This document shows positions 34,750 through 47,000 of a DNA stretch of 64,000 bases, in pieces. A program made the translations under genes and the position numbers. Under the pieces are notes generated by a model, which had not been told where the DNA came from, made no database searches, and saw only the letters and a program-made list of their open reading frames with translations. The stretch is from assembly GCF_000764305.2 (NCBI RefSeq), contig NW_025940784.1, positions 1-64,000 on the forward strand. Direction: 5' to 3'. The first letter of the stretch is position 1; every line of letters begins with the position of its first letter. The stretch comes from Hyalella azteca. Lineage: Eukaryota; Arthropoda; Malacostraca; Amphipoda; Hyalellidae.

Positions 34750-35937
34750 CAGAGGTGGGCAGTAGCGCGCTGCATGTTTAGTAGCGGTAGCGGCGCTACA
34801 TTTAAGCGATTGTAGCGGTAGCGGTAGCGCCCACTGCATATTTGAGTGGCGATACGAGATTTTGCCGCTGCAGCGCAACCACTACATTTACAGATAAAGC
34901 ATTTAGATTTTACTTAATAGTATTAAATATTATTTAAAAACCAGCATGGTACATTAATAAAATAGATTACAGAATAAAACTGTACGAAAGATTTCGGTGT
35001 AATGTTGTCAACCTCAGCCTGTTAACTAGTGTCAACAAGTTAGTTGTTACTTGTTAAGTGTTACCAGTTACCACTTACAGGTATTTTTTACATGTTTCAG
35101 TTTGCTTACAGTTATTTTTACATAGTTATTTTTATGTTTCACTTTCCCTACATGGATGTCTACTTTAATCTACCAATCTCAAAAATAATCCACATATATA
35201 TACAAATAAAAGACTGATTTTTTATATGTATGTACAGTGGGGGGAAATAAATATTCGTACGCTTAAAAAATCGTATTTTAATGTATGTAAGTACACAAAC
35301 TGAACAGGAGAAGTGATTTATATTATGTATAGAGGCGCATTGTATTAAAAAAATAGCATCAATAGAAATTAAATCTCAATGCCACAAAAATTAATGCAAC
35401 ATGTTAACTTCTTAGGGTCAAAAAAGTATTCGTACAAAACAACTTTTGACTAATATTTCACACCAGAACATTCCAGAATGTACTAGAAACACACATATAT
35501 ATACAAATAAAAGACTGATTTTTATATGTATGTATATGTGGATAATTTTTGAGATTGGTAGATTAAAGTAGACATCGATGTATATAGGGAAGGTAAAACA
35601 TAAAAATAACTGTAACTTTTTTTGCTGTATCTAACCCGTACTAGTTCGGTTAGGTTAAGGGCTGGTTGCAATAAAGTTGCATTGATATATTTTGAAAATG
35701 ATTTATTAGCATTAAATGTTTATGAGTAAATCCCAATAGCAGAACAATAAATATTTAGAGATTTCCAATAATTTTGGCCATTGTAACGGCTAATGTAGCG
35801 ACGCCACATTTTACTGTAGCGGTAGCGGTAGCGCCCGCTACAATCTAGTGGGCGTAGCGGTAGCGGTAGCGCCCGCTACATTTAGAGCATGTAGCGGTAG
35901 CGGCCGCTACATTTCCAAGTAGCGCTGCCCAGCTCTG
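34750..35937 (+). mobile_element. hAT-like MITE, AGCGC family, long copy
   Basis: It starts CAGAGGTGGGCAGTAGCGCG and ends GTAGCGCTGCCCAGCTCTG, with dense GTAGCGG/CCGCTAC arrays at both ends. The flanking 8-mers CGAATGGG and CGTATGTG agree at six of eight positions, suggesting a mutated target duplication. The middle holds an inverted-repeat insertion (35108-35615). Confidence 0.8.
35108..35615. repeat. Inverted repeat enclosing a Tc1-like fragment
   Basis: The left arm (about 35108-35230, containing CTACTTTAATCTACCAATCT) and the right arm (about 35500-35615, its complement) enclose a fragment beginning TACAGTGGGGGGAAATAAAT and containing AAGTATTCGTAC, words typical of Tc1-type ends. The arrangement suggests a nested or rearranged Tc1-like MITE. 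Confidence 0.65.
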
Positions 35938-36827
35938 CGTATGTGTAAGACCGGCCATGCACTCGCCTTACTTTATACAATCAGAAACCAAGAAAGAATT
36001 CAGAAAATATTTCTAATTGTTTCTTTAGAAATGTATAAATAATTATTGCTTTAGAACAAAAAAACTCTTCACAGGCAGTAAAAAAGTTCGAAATACATGA
36101 AGGAACCATAAATGTCAAGAAATGTTGCGTAGACAAGTACTATTGCCGCTAATCTAACTTCCTACGAAACTGTAACTTCAAACTTTTCTTCAACCCAACC
36201 AGTTGGATCTACCATGGTTCAAATTGAGAATGCAGCATTTTAACGGGTAAAAATTTCGTTGAAATTTTCGTTAAGAAATGAAAGAGATGCTAAATTTGAA
36301 TGAATAGTATATTGATATTGAAAAATAATTTACCGAACATAGTAAAATTATAAATCGTTCTGTGAAAACGATTGTATTCAAGTAGGTTTTTATTGATGTT
36401 ATTCTTCGTGGTCCACGTATCAAAAGGCACTTCTACACGGTAGCTGGTATTAGTAACTGTGAACAGTGGCGATCAATTGCCAGGAACATGTTGAGCGAAA
36501 TTGTACGGGGTTAAGACCTCCGCACTTTTGACGACATTATATATTATAGTTTTCGTCTATGAAATACTTTCTTTGAGCTTCTGTCCTCTGGACTCATTAG
36601 TTCGAACTTCAATTTAAGTTGAGGTGCACCCATATCTGATCACAGACTCCTTGCATGCAGCAACCGCTCGTTCGTTTGACGGATTCAAGTAAAGCAATGA
36701 TAAATATTATCATTATGTGTCGTCTGATCTTTGAATATACGACACACAATAGCATGGTTCGGTCACCCATTGCCTGAGCTTGCTGCTCCAGAGCATTTGA
36801 AAACGGCTTCCGATCAGAAGACATTCT
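35938..36827. other. Non-coding, downstream of IFT27
   Basis: No gene recognised. It should include the IFT27 3' UTR at its right edge. Confidence 0.4.
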
Positions 36828-39800
36828 CTAACCAACAGTCCTCATGCTGTGAGTTTTGTCCGTGTACGTCTTGAACCACTCGTTCACCATGAAGTAAAAT
36901 GGTTCATCCACGTCCTTATTTTCTTTCTAAAATTGAAAAAAATAAAGTATTGATTAGTAAGAAAAATATTTGATTAGTAAAAAGTTTTGCGTAGCCGTCA
37001 GACATTAAGAACAAATGTGGCTAGGAATTATTTTCTACTTATAAAACTATTCGAACAACGAATACCTGAAACAAATAGAATATATGTTTTTTTAGATTTC
37101 GTGTGGGAGATTTCATTTAAATTTTCCCATCGTAGCCTATTCATGAGTATTTTTGTGACCCTATTATAGCTGCATAATCCGCGTTAAATAAATTCCGCAA
37201 TATAACTGTGAACTATGACAGAATTTGTAATTTATTACTTGAAATTTAAATATTGTCCTCACTTGTGTGCCCTGATACTCACTGCAGAGCCCTCGAAGTA
37301 GACCAGCCCCAGGGACTGCGCCAGGTCGTGTCCTGCTTTTGGAGAGATGACGCGGCGGTTGAAGAGGTCGCTCTTGTTGCCGTACAGAACTCCCTTGACC
37401 ACGCTAGACCCGCTCGCTTGCTTCACCTACCAACCAAACACTCAATTGGGACAACTTCCCACGAAAAATTAGACTATTTAAATGTATAAACTTTTTATAC
37501 AATACAATTTAAACCATAACCATTTAAATGTAAAAACTTTTTGTACAGCAGTACAATCTGTCGACTGCTGCATAAACTATTTTGATCCAAAAACCAGAAT
37601 TCATAATTATTTAGTTCTATATTATTAATATTGCAATTTTGTTTACCATTTAGAGAAAATTATTCATTGTATGAGCAAAATATTAAATTAATATTTGTTA
37701 TTTTTAAGTAATTAGAGGGGCAATACGATCGTGTGTCGTTTGCTTATGAGAAAACGTCACTGAAACTTGAAATTTGCCTTACCTCCTCGAAGATTTTGAC
37801 CACGTTAGCAAACGACGTCTCCTCAGAGACATCGTACACTACGATCACCAGCGACGTCTGATGGCACTGAACCAAAAAATTGGTATTATATTATCAATTG
37901 GTATTATTATCTCTACATGAATTACTGATAGATTGACGTTAAATATCACCCGCCTCTCTGCCGTCGTTCATTTAACAAGTCTTATATCCTGCATTGATCT
38001 ATGCAGAGGTCACATTTTTTGTGTTCAGTAAACAATGTTTTGCAGCGTCTTGGAAGCGTTGCGTGTTATTTTGAAACGAATGTGTAAACGTCGAGTCTAG
38101 TGGCATTAGCGTAATTTCAAGTTAGGAATAGAAGTTTCACGGATCGTTACGATTAGGGATATTTATTAACTCAAATAGACGGAACCACAAAATTGTTGTA
38201 TTATTTAGCGCATTTTCTCGTTTATGGAAAAAATGCACTATTGTGCTCGCCCTGTCCGTCCGTCCGTCTGTCCGTCCGTGACTTCACATTTTCGTCGACG
38301 AGAAAATGCGCTCTCTGTCACTCACTGCAGTGAGGACTGAGTTATGTTTTTATAACTATTATGCCCTAAGTTAGTTGCAAACATTAACATGTATATGCTG
38401 AAAATTATAACCTCGAGCTTGATTACGTTTAATAATATTAGCTGCGTTTTAAAAGTATAAAATGTATAGCATTACTATAATTCGTGATATTAAGACTCTT
38501 ACCAAGCGTAAAACAAGGTCTCTGTAGTAGGATTTGCCAGCACAGTCGTAGAGAAAGAGCTCGACGGTGGTGGAGCTGTCCGGAACTTTAATCTTCTTAG
38601 TCTGCACATCAACGCCTTGAGTCTGCAATGTTGAGACAATTTTATGCCTTCTCTTCTTAGCATTAGTTTAGTTTGTAGATGGGACAGTTGGGGAATTCAA
38701 ACAAGAAGACATTATTGGCTTGGCTTTACGCTTTGAATGTTAGGAATTTTGATGATATTCGCTCACCGCTTACAAAATTTTTATACGGGCCCGACTCAGT
38801 AATATGTGTCGCCTAGGACTCTGGGAGCATCTAAATCAGCTTCTCTTTGTCCGCTTCAGCTCAAGGCTTTGAAGAGCAGCCTCTGAACAATTTGAAAGCT
38901 CGGTATGACTTGGCTCGGCCAACCCTTTTCATACTCTGAGGAAAGGAGATTCTGACCAGAAACTGATTTCGATCGCCTGGCTATAATGATGACCCAGAAT
39001 AACTTTGCGCCGAGTGTAGCGAGTATTCGGATGAAACAGTAGCGTTCCCCGAATTATGATGGAGTCTGAAATAATTTTCCATCAAGTTATAATAAGCAGA
39101 TTGCGTAGATAAGGATAAGATAAAATGATATTTTAATGGTAACATGAGCGGATGAACAGAAACAAGGGGCGAGTTAATTTAAATAATTTCTATTGCAGAG
39201 ATAACACTGCATGATTTCGGAGCGCTTTTGCAAACCATAATAATTATTTATCGATACTGTTAATGATACTTGCAGCGATCGTCCTTTGCTCCACAACTCA
39301 TTATAATTTACTGGCTTTGACAACCACGCTGTAATTTACCAACCATGTAATATGATGGAGCGCTCGGGTCACGCTGTAAAACTCATGATAATTTAACGAC
39401 TGTGTAAACCAGTGGTTCCCAAAGTGGGCGATATCGCCCCCCTAGGGGCGGTGTAAAGATTTTGGGGGGCGGTACGGAAGAAAAGGACCGTAGGGGGGCG
39501 ATAGGGTGGCGGTAGCCCGAAGTCGATGTCAGAAGTTTGAACGTTTGCCGATTTGTACACAGCACGTGCAGCACACTACCCCCAGCGATGTTTTTTTCAC
39601 CCAGATCTGTTTTTTTATCTCTCCTGGGTTTACGTCTCGGACAAATTAACGGCCAGACTCGCGGTCGGTCTCACGGCCAATTTCCAAATTCAATGATCAA
39701 GGAATATCTCTCAAACAAATGAACTTAACTCGATGAAACTTGATACACGTGTTCATTAGGACCTAACGGTAATGTCTAACTCCTTAAAATTGTTTGACTT

Positions 39801-42004
39801 TTGCCATCATTTGTTTTTGCCAAAGGTATATGGTAATACGGCTGAAATTCACAGTCATCAAGGAATTTCTTCCAAACTACTGAACAGATTCAAACGAAAT
39901 TTTGAATTTACAGTCCTAACTACCGAACGGTAATGTTTAGCTCGTGAAAATTTTTTCGATTGTGCCTTCGTTCGCATTTTTTTCATTTCACCTTCATTCG
40001 TGATTTAAACAGCAATAAGTGCTTACATTTGCAGTAATCAAAAAATTTCTTCCAAACTACTGAACAGATTTGAACGAAACTTAGTACCTAACCTCAGTAG
40101 CGGTGATGTTTATCTCGTTAAAATTTTTTTTTTCGATTTTGCCTTCGTTTGTGAGTTATACGGCTATACGTATACAGCTATACGTAAACGGCTCTTGGTT
40201 GAACCGGCCGGTAGAAAAGCCGGTCGTTTCTCCTATATCTGTACGGCTCCTTTCACACAGGGCAGTAAATACTGCCAGCGTCCGACAGTATTTACTGCCG
40301 AACCTTAGCGGACATACGAAATGTGCACTGCTGTTCACACACGACTGCTTTTACTGCGGCGTAGAACTTGACGCCTGACGCCAGCGTGTGTCGCGCTAAA
40401 ACTGCGGCGGTAGATTTGTCGCGACAGTTTAGCTTGCAATGGTATTCAATGTAATCTTTCACACTGGGCAAGAGATGGATTGATGGTGCATAAAGCACTG
40501 CAAGACTGATAGATCCCAGCAGTAAAAAGCGCCTCGTGTGAAAGATTGCGCTGTAAATACTGCCGCGGCATTTTTGACGCGCGCAGTATCTACTGCCCTG
40601 TGTGAAAGGGGCTTACGTGTATAACTCGCGAACGAAAGCAAAATAGAAAAATTGTCACGAGCTAAACATCACCGTTGGGAGGTTAGGTATTTATATACAA
40701 AGTTTCGTTGAAATCTGTTCAACAGTTTAGTAGAAATTTTTTGATCGCAGCGAATTTAAGCGACAAATTTCCCGGCGATACGGGCCGAATATAAGGAAGT
40801 GTGAAATCAAGAATGACGGTGAAATAAAAAAAATCTCGCAAACGAAGGTAAAATAAAAAATGTTTTAGAAGCTAAAAAATCACCGTTTGGTAGTTAGGAA
40901 TGTATGTTCAAAATTTCGTTCAAATCTGTTCAGTATAGTTTGGAATACATTCTTTGATCACTGCGAATTTCGGCCTGTATCGCAATATAACTAACGAATG
41001 AAGGTGAAATTTAAAAATTTTTCACGTGCTAAACATCACCGTTAGGTTTTGATGAATACGTGTTCTAAGTTTCATAGAGTTGCGTTCATTAGTTTGGGAG
41101 ATATTACTTAATATTTGAATTTGGAGATTGGTCGTGAGACCGGCCACGAGTCCGGCCGTAAATTTGCCCGAGACGCCCTAGGTTTCTAGTGTTCAAGTGC
41201 TGAAACAGTTGAAACAGCTGAAAAAAATATTGTTTCACTAAATGGGGTTCTATTTGTCATATACACATTTGTGTTTAACCTTTATATTTTAAAATTGCAG
41301 CGTACTAAATTTCAAGAAAGAGGCGTATGTTTTTATATGTGTCTGTGGGGGGCGCTAGAAATTCACTAGGGAGCCAAAGGGGGCGCCAGCCTGAAAAAGT
41401 TTGGGAACCACTGGTGTAAACCATGCTGCAATTTACCAACCATGTTATAATTTTTAGGGAACTGCCCTGGCTCGAGGAAGGCTTGCACCAGCGCAGTCTT
41501 GCCAACGCACGAATCTCCTGCGTGGCAATAAGAAAATGAGCATCAGTCACTCTAATGATTATTTATTAGCATTTAAGGTGAATATTTGTTTTCTAAGTGC
41601 TATAATAAGCTGGATTATTCCTTTTAAAATGAGTGTTATCACCATATTTGGTCATGAATTTTATACAACATAAAAACTAATAATGAACCAAAATTTTAGT
41701 CACTTTAATAATCATTTTTTATTTTTTATGACCAAAAATTTGTATCTTCTGAATTTCATAATAAAATATATAAGTGCTCATGAACATTCAATTTTGTGTA
41801 CCGAATGGTCTGCGAGAACGATTATGTACACGTACATTTAAAATAAATGCCGAAAATTCTGTGCGATTATACACGCCATAGCTCACGATTAAAAAAATTG
41901 TCCCATTCATTTATTTATATACAAATGTAAATAAAATTACAATAAACGTTGATTTACTTACCTATTACAATGCATTTTGCTCTTACAATAGTACTTCTTT
42001 CCAT
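36828..42004 (-). CDS. IFT27: IFT27 (RABL4), intraflagellar transport Rab-like GTPase
   Basis: Small GTPase of the IFT-B complex. With IFT25 it links the BBSome and signalling receptors to ciliary export. Six exons (minus): 42004-41962, 41517-41441, 38622-38503, 37866-37783, 37426-37283, 36926-36828; all phases agree, giving 188 residues (human about 186). Visible are the N-terminus AKCIVIG, the P-loop GDSCVGKT (residues 15-22), a switch-II region DCAGK in place of the Rab DTAGQ, as in IFT27, the hydrophobic strand VIVVYDVSEETSF, the guanine-specifying NKSD and the SAK-like GSAKEN. There is no C-terminal prenylation Cys, as in the family. Intron 2 holds a 2-kb hAT MITE ending about 20 bp from the donor of exon 2, and a smaller MITE at 38218-38311. 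The gene is divergent from tectonic. Confidence 0.93.
38218..38311 (-). mobile_element. MITE with (GGAC)n core, copy in IFT27 intron
   Basis: The ends GCGCATTTTCTC and GAGAAAATGCGC form a 12-bp inverted repeat around a GTCCGTCCGTCC array. The outer flank CTCACTGCAGTGAG, shared with copies at 48145 and 61367, shows that the duplicated unit is larger than the inverted repeat. Confidence 0.75.
39410..41413 (-). mobile_element. hAT MITE, 2.0 kb, inserted in IFT27 intron 2
   Basis: Same family as 31355-32699 in the opposite orientation, with ends CAGTGGTTCCCAAAGTGGGC and the complement of CAGTGGTTCCCAAACTTTTT. The perfect 8-bp target duplication GTGTAAAC is at 39402-39409 and 41414-41421. It contains a further insertion at 40245-40613, which explains its extra length. 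Confidence 0.92.
40245..40613. mobile_element. 369-bp MITE nested in the hAT element
   Basis: The inverted ends GGCTCCTTTCACACAGGGCA and AGCCCCTTTCACACAGGGCA (complement strand) match over about 30 bases with three differences. The trinucleotide TAC on both sides suggests a 3-bp target duplication. The superfamily is not assigned. Confidence 0.75.
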
Positions 42005-42301
42005 TTTTTATAGTAGACTTTATAATTTGTTGAATAATTTAAACTATTATTGAACAACAAATGTAACTTTACTTTAGGAAGTTGAATGGGAAATACATAT
42101 ATTCACATATTATGCAGTATTTATGTATATCGGCCACTTTTGAAATATAAATACTATGTGAAACGACCACTAATGAAAATCGTTTATTTATAACGGTCAC
42201 TTTTGAAAATCTTTAAATAATCATAGGATGGGGAAATTAAATTTCGATGATATCCTCCATCACTAATAATTACAGCTTTTAAACAATATAAGTCTAAACG
42301 G

Positions 42302-42470
42302 ACCAGGCAATAAGTCCAGCAGCTATCTCAATCAATCGTCAGTTATGGAAAGATCGGGTTCCAAAGGCCGGATCCCTTGTGAATCAAATCACGAAAAATT
42401 CAAGAATCGACAACAGGCCATGGGCCTATTTCTTCAATGCCGACACTTCTATTGTATTCTATTCTAAACA
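42302..42470 (+). mobile_element. 5'-truncated LINE tail
   Basis: Begins ACCAGGCAATAAGTCCAGCA and follows the 3' UTR of the LINE at 28341-28690 with about 5-8 percent differences, ending in TATTCTATTCT. This is a typical dead-on-arrival insertion, here between IFT27 and tectonic. Confidence 0.85.
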
Positions 42471-42576
42471 AAAACCCTACAGCATGGACAACCTGAGGAG
42501 GAAGCCAAACTGGCAGGCTTGAGTGTCTGCGCTGCAGATGTGCAGGTGTCAGCGCTGCAGGTCATGTTGATGTGCG

Positions 42577-42590
42577 GTAGTCATGGCAAC
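42577..42590. promoter_or_regulatory. Weak X-box-like site
   Basis: GTAGTCATGGCAAC: a perfect right half (GGCAAC) and an imperfect left half, 573 bases upstream of the IFT27 start codon. It is a candidate RFX site. Confidence 0.4.
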
Positions 42591-43157
42591 TACAGCTGTA
42601 GGTTATTTCATAGTTTGAAAGATTCATTTAAAAATGTTCCCGCTTCTAGTGTAACGCAGTTATTAGTGGAATAAATATTTAACTTGTTTGAGCTTCAGAA
42701 TTTGTACATAAATTGAGTTTGAAAAATCATTTAAAAATATTTCAGTTTCTAGTTGAATGCAATTATTAGTGGAATATATATATGACATGTCCATTCTTCA
42801 GAATTTGTTCATACGTATATTGAGTACTCTAATTCTTTTCCTTTTTTGAAATAAAAGAGTTCGGAAGAATCGAATAGTTGTTTATAATACGATTTTCTTT
42901 ATTTAACCTCAGTTGGTAAAGACCTCCCCTTATTCATCCTATGTTCAGTATAATTGAATAGGGGCTTCCGTATAAACACTACACTAAACGGTAGTGCGTT
43001 TTTGAAATAAAAATTATGTTATTTATAAAAAAAAACTCCAAAATAAATTCATCATCCCTGCAGACGCCTCATATGCTATCCGAAAAACTTATTATCTATA
43101 GGGATATTTTGCTCTATTCCAGTGTGCATGAAAAATCCATTGTTTTTGTTACACTGG

Positions 43158-43171
43158 GTTGCTATGGCAAC
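43158..43171. promoter_or_regulatory. RFX X-box, full palindrome
   Basis: GTTGCTATGGCAAC matches the 14-bp X-box consensus (RYYNYY-N2-RRNRAC) in both halves. RFX factors bind it to switch on ciliary genes in animals. It lies 928 bases before the tectonic start codon and 1154 bases from that of IFT27. Confidence 0.75.
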
Positions 43172-44098
43172 GCTAGACGACGCTTGTACACAACAGTTAA
43201 GCGGAGCTCGCTTGCGATTTGGTTTCCTTATCGCAGAGTAAGCGGTTAAAATAATGTGGTCAAGGCTTTATTTCTAGTAATTGCGTGCGAGGACAACAAG
43301 GTTTTAGAAAAAATATTTATTTCTATTTTTTTATTTCGGAAGAAATCGGACTTTCAGCTTTCGGTATTATTTAAACAAAAATATTGTTCACACAGATACG
43401 GAATTTATGAAGGAAAATTCCATCTCCGGATGTTTTTACGGCCCAGTATACCTATAGTGTAATTGTGAAATATACTGTATATTTTGGTGTGATATCAACG
43501 GAGTAATAATAGCCTTATGTTATGCTATGATATCTATTATATGTTACGTGGTGCTATATAATGTACGTTGCGATATGATACTTACTTTTTGATGCGGTGT
43601 GATACATGCCGTACGTTACGGCATGGTACATACTATATGCTACAGTATGGTACATACTGTAGGTTACAGTATTATATACATATAAGTCATGTCAACAGCT
43701 CAGGGTTTTTTCCGCTCCAACGCCCGTGTTTTCTCGAATATCTTGCATAAACAAGTAAACAATATGGATTTTATGATTTTATGTGTAGCCTTAAGTTTGT
43801 ACATTTCACCGGTATTTCCAGAAATTTGATTTAAACAATTGCTTTTGGATTCGCAGTGGAAATGGATCGATGGAAATCAGTTGAAAATATTTGACCAAAT
43901 TTCCGATTCAAATAGAAATGTAAAGAAGTAAAGATATCGGTAATATTATTTGAAATGTATTGCAGGGAACAATTTAAAATAACAATAATACACAATCAAA
44001 TGATTGTTATATACGTGCAGTTCAAACCTTAGTGCGATGGACAATAAGTAATAAATTGTTTATAAAAACTAGGAAGAAATGCTGCGAACTACCTTCAA

Positions 44099-47000
44099 AT
44101 GACTGGAATTGTTTGCCTGGTCGCAGTATTGCTCCTCTTCTTCAGTTTTCGTTCAGGTGAGAAATGTTTTTGTGAAGTTCTTATCTACTGAAAATTTATT
44201 AAGTTAATGAAATATAATGATTAAGCTTCTAGAAAGTTAGTTCTTAAAACACCCTAAATCAATCCCTTGCACCCCAAACTTGTAGAAATATTAAATTAAT
44301 AGCCGTTGTAAGATTATTATCCGAATAATAATAACAATAAGTAATACTAATGCACTAATTATACTACTTCACTTAGTATTTAAGTAATTCTTATTAATTC
44401 TAATAAGTAATATTACTGCACTAAGTAGTAGCGACCTACTCAGTAAGACGTGACCGGGTTTCAGACGTGGCGGGCGACACAGTGTCCGTGGAGTGGTCTG
44501 AGCTTGAGAAGAACCTCCCGCAGGCCAGGAGGGTGAGGCCCTTCAGCCCCTGCCCATGTGACCTCAAGGCCCTGCACTGCGACGCCTCTTGCTGTTGTGA
44601 CCTCGTCAGTCATGATAATATAACTTAACTAAAGCGCAGCTCATGTTCTCATAATTATAAAAAGACATGTTCAAATCTATATCAAATTTACAATAGCATT
44701 TTTCATTTCAAACGAAAAAAACTGTGACTACATCTTCAATGCTCCGACTATATTATTACCTTCTTATTATTTCATACAATTGTTCATACGTAACATGAAT
44801 ATGAGACAAAAACTGACATAAATTACCAATGAATGGTTCTACCGACATTTTAATTACAAATATTGTGATAAATACATGTTATTATAGGATTGCAAAGCCG
44901 AACAACTCGCAGGCATATGCAAATCCAAAGAAGCTCTGAAGTCTGGCCTCTCGACTCCACTGGACTGCGATTCCGAGAACACATTCAGCAGCCGCTTCTC
45001 ATCGACTGCTTTTTGTGTGCTAAAGAACAATAATCCATTTCTTGGTAACGTCTTCAGCTTCAGGAAAACCTTGCAAACTCAAATAGATTTTCGATCACTC
45101 GCCACATTGAACAATCTACCCAAAGATGGACATCAAACTTATTCAAAAGACAACAAGCGCGCTAGTGAATACACTAATGGTGCCAATATACAAATAGCTT
45201 TCGAAAAATACGATTCAATAGTTTATAAACTATTCAAACTTCGCCAAGCATGGATAGGATCGCATTGTTCAGACCTTCCTTTGAAATATTTGCAAGAAGC
45301 CAAAGTAAAATGCTATGAACGCATCACTGCAAAAAACTGTGAATCGAACGAATCTTTCAACATATTGAAATATGCTCTGGCTAATACAAATGAAGAAGAT
45401 CAGTTGCGATTTGAACATCTCCCTCTTCTTGTCAGCACATTAAGTGATAAAAGCACACTTCTTGCATCCATAAGAGTTTCGAGGCATCATGACATTTTTT
45501 ATAAACTCAAGTTAAATTTTTACAAACAACCAAGTCCAGCTGCCAGTCAAATACTGTTTGCCTGGTATGCCTTGAATTCAAAAGGTACAGTGAACAACTC
45601 TTCATTTTTGCCGCGGTATGACGAACAGAAAGAAGTTTGCCACAATGTCGTTACAGGGGTTGAGTATTTGTTCATATGGGAGGGACAAAACGTTCTTGGA
45701 CTTGACATAAACGTGGAGCTGGCGACCGTTCCCGTCTCACTGCCTGCGAGCGTAGTGAAGAGTGTGGTCTCCGGCGGAAGAGTTAAAAGAGGAAAAATTG
45801 AAATTGGCATTATGCAGCATTTCCATGTGATATATGAGCATTGGGATGACATTGAAAGAGCGAGCGGCAACTCAAGTGATGTACCTGGAGGTAATTTCTC
45901 TAATAATATCAACGATTTAAATTCTAGCGTAATTGATTACACAAATGATACAAGTTCTGATCTAATCACGACTACTATGAACGTATCAACAAATCTGTTG
46001 GAAGATCTGGAGACCATAAATTCGTCCAAAAATAATGAAAATATCACGAAAGTTCGGAGGCAAACAATGGTGAGGTCTGATTCGGGCTCCAATGAGCTTC
46101 CTGGGTCGGGATCAAGCTCGAGTTTGAACTTTAGCATTGATTCTTCAATTTCTTGGTATGAGAAGAAACTTAATATTAATGACAGTGGATATGACAATTC
46201 AAGCAATTTTAGTAACAATTCTCTTAATATCTTTTCATTTGAAACAAATTTCACGATTTCAGCCACTAATAATGAGACGTATGACGATTATTCAGCGGTC
46301 AATTCCACTGAAGAAACTTTTACTACAGATAATTCTATCGATGATCCCAGCGATAATTCTAGTTCAAATTTAAATTTATATCCCGAGTTTACCACTCCGA
46401 AAAGCACGACGCAACATCTCCCCAACTCTAACACTAACTCTAGTGAAGAAAAAGATTTCAACAATGAAGGCGAACTGCACGGACGATCAGCTGAAGTCTA
46501 TTCTCGTCGAGGATACACGTTCGGGGCGAAAATCGAAGGAGTATACGAAAGGTAAAGTAAGTGTGTCAATTTGAAGTTCATGAGAACTGTCATTATTGAT
46601 ATTTAACTGGTACTCATTTCTGGTCGCTTGCTTTTTCAATAATATTGTTCTAATTAACTTCGTGCCAAACAATAAATTCTCTATAAATACTTATATTACT
46701 ATTTCTTGCATAGGCAATATAGGCGTACTCGATTGAACCCATTCTCAAGATCCTTAACCATTTCACTAGCTGGAAAAATGAACTGGAAAAACTTTAATCA
46801 TTAGTTAAATTTACCTAATGAAAACTAGTTTAAAACTCAATGCAATGAGTATTATTTTCCAGTCAATGGAGCAAAACTAACTTCACGGACGAGAGCAACT
46901 TGACCGCCGCGGGGTTTTTTGTTTTCGAGCTTCCCTCTGCAACGCAACACCACGACCGGCCTTGGCTGTGCAGCGCTGCTCAGCGAACTTCAGTCACGTT

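Larger units (their letters stand above)
42005..44098. promoter_or_regulatory. Divergent intergenic region between IFT27 and tectonic
   Basis: 2.1 kb separate the start codons of two ciliary genes read in opposite directions. The region holds two X-box-like sites (42577-42590 and 43158-43171) and a LINE tail (42302-42470). No further exon was recognised. A shared or paired RFX-driven promoter is inferred. Confidence 0.6.

Noticed and set aside
39537..39722. Short forward frame resembling a small protein
   Set aside because: It lies inside the hAT MITE in the IFT27 intron and is not maintained in the second copy.
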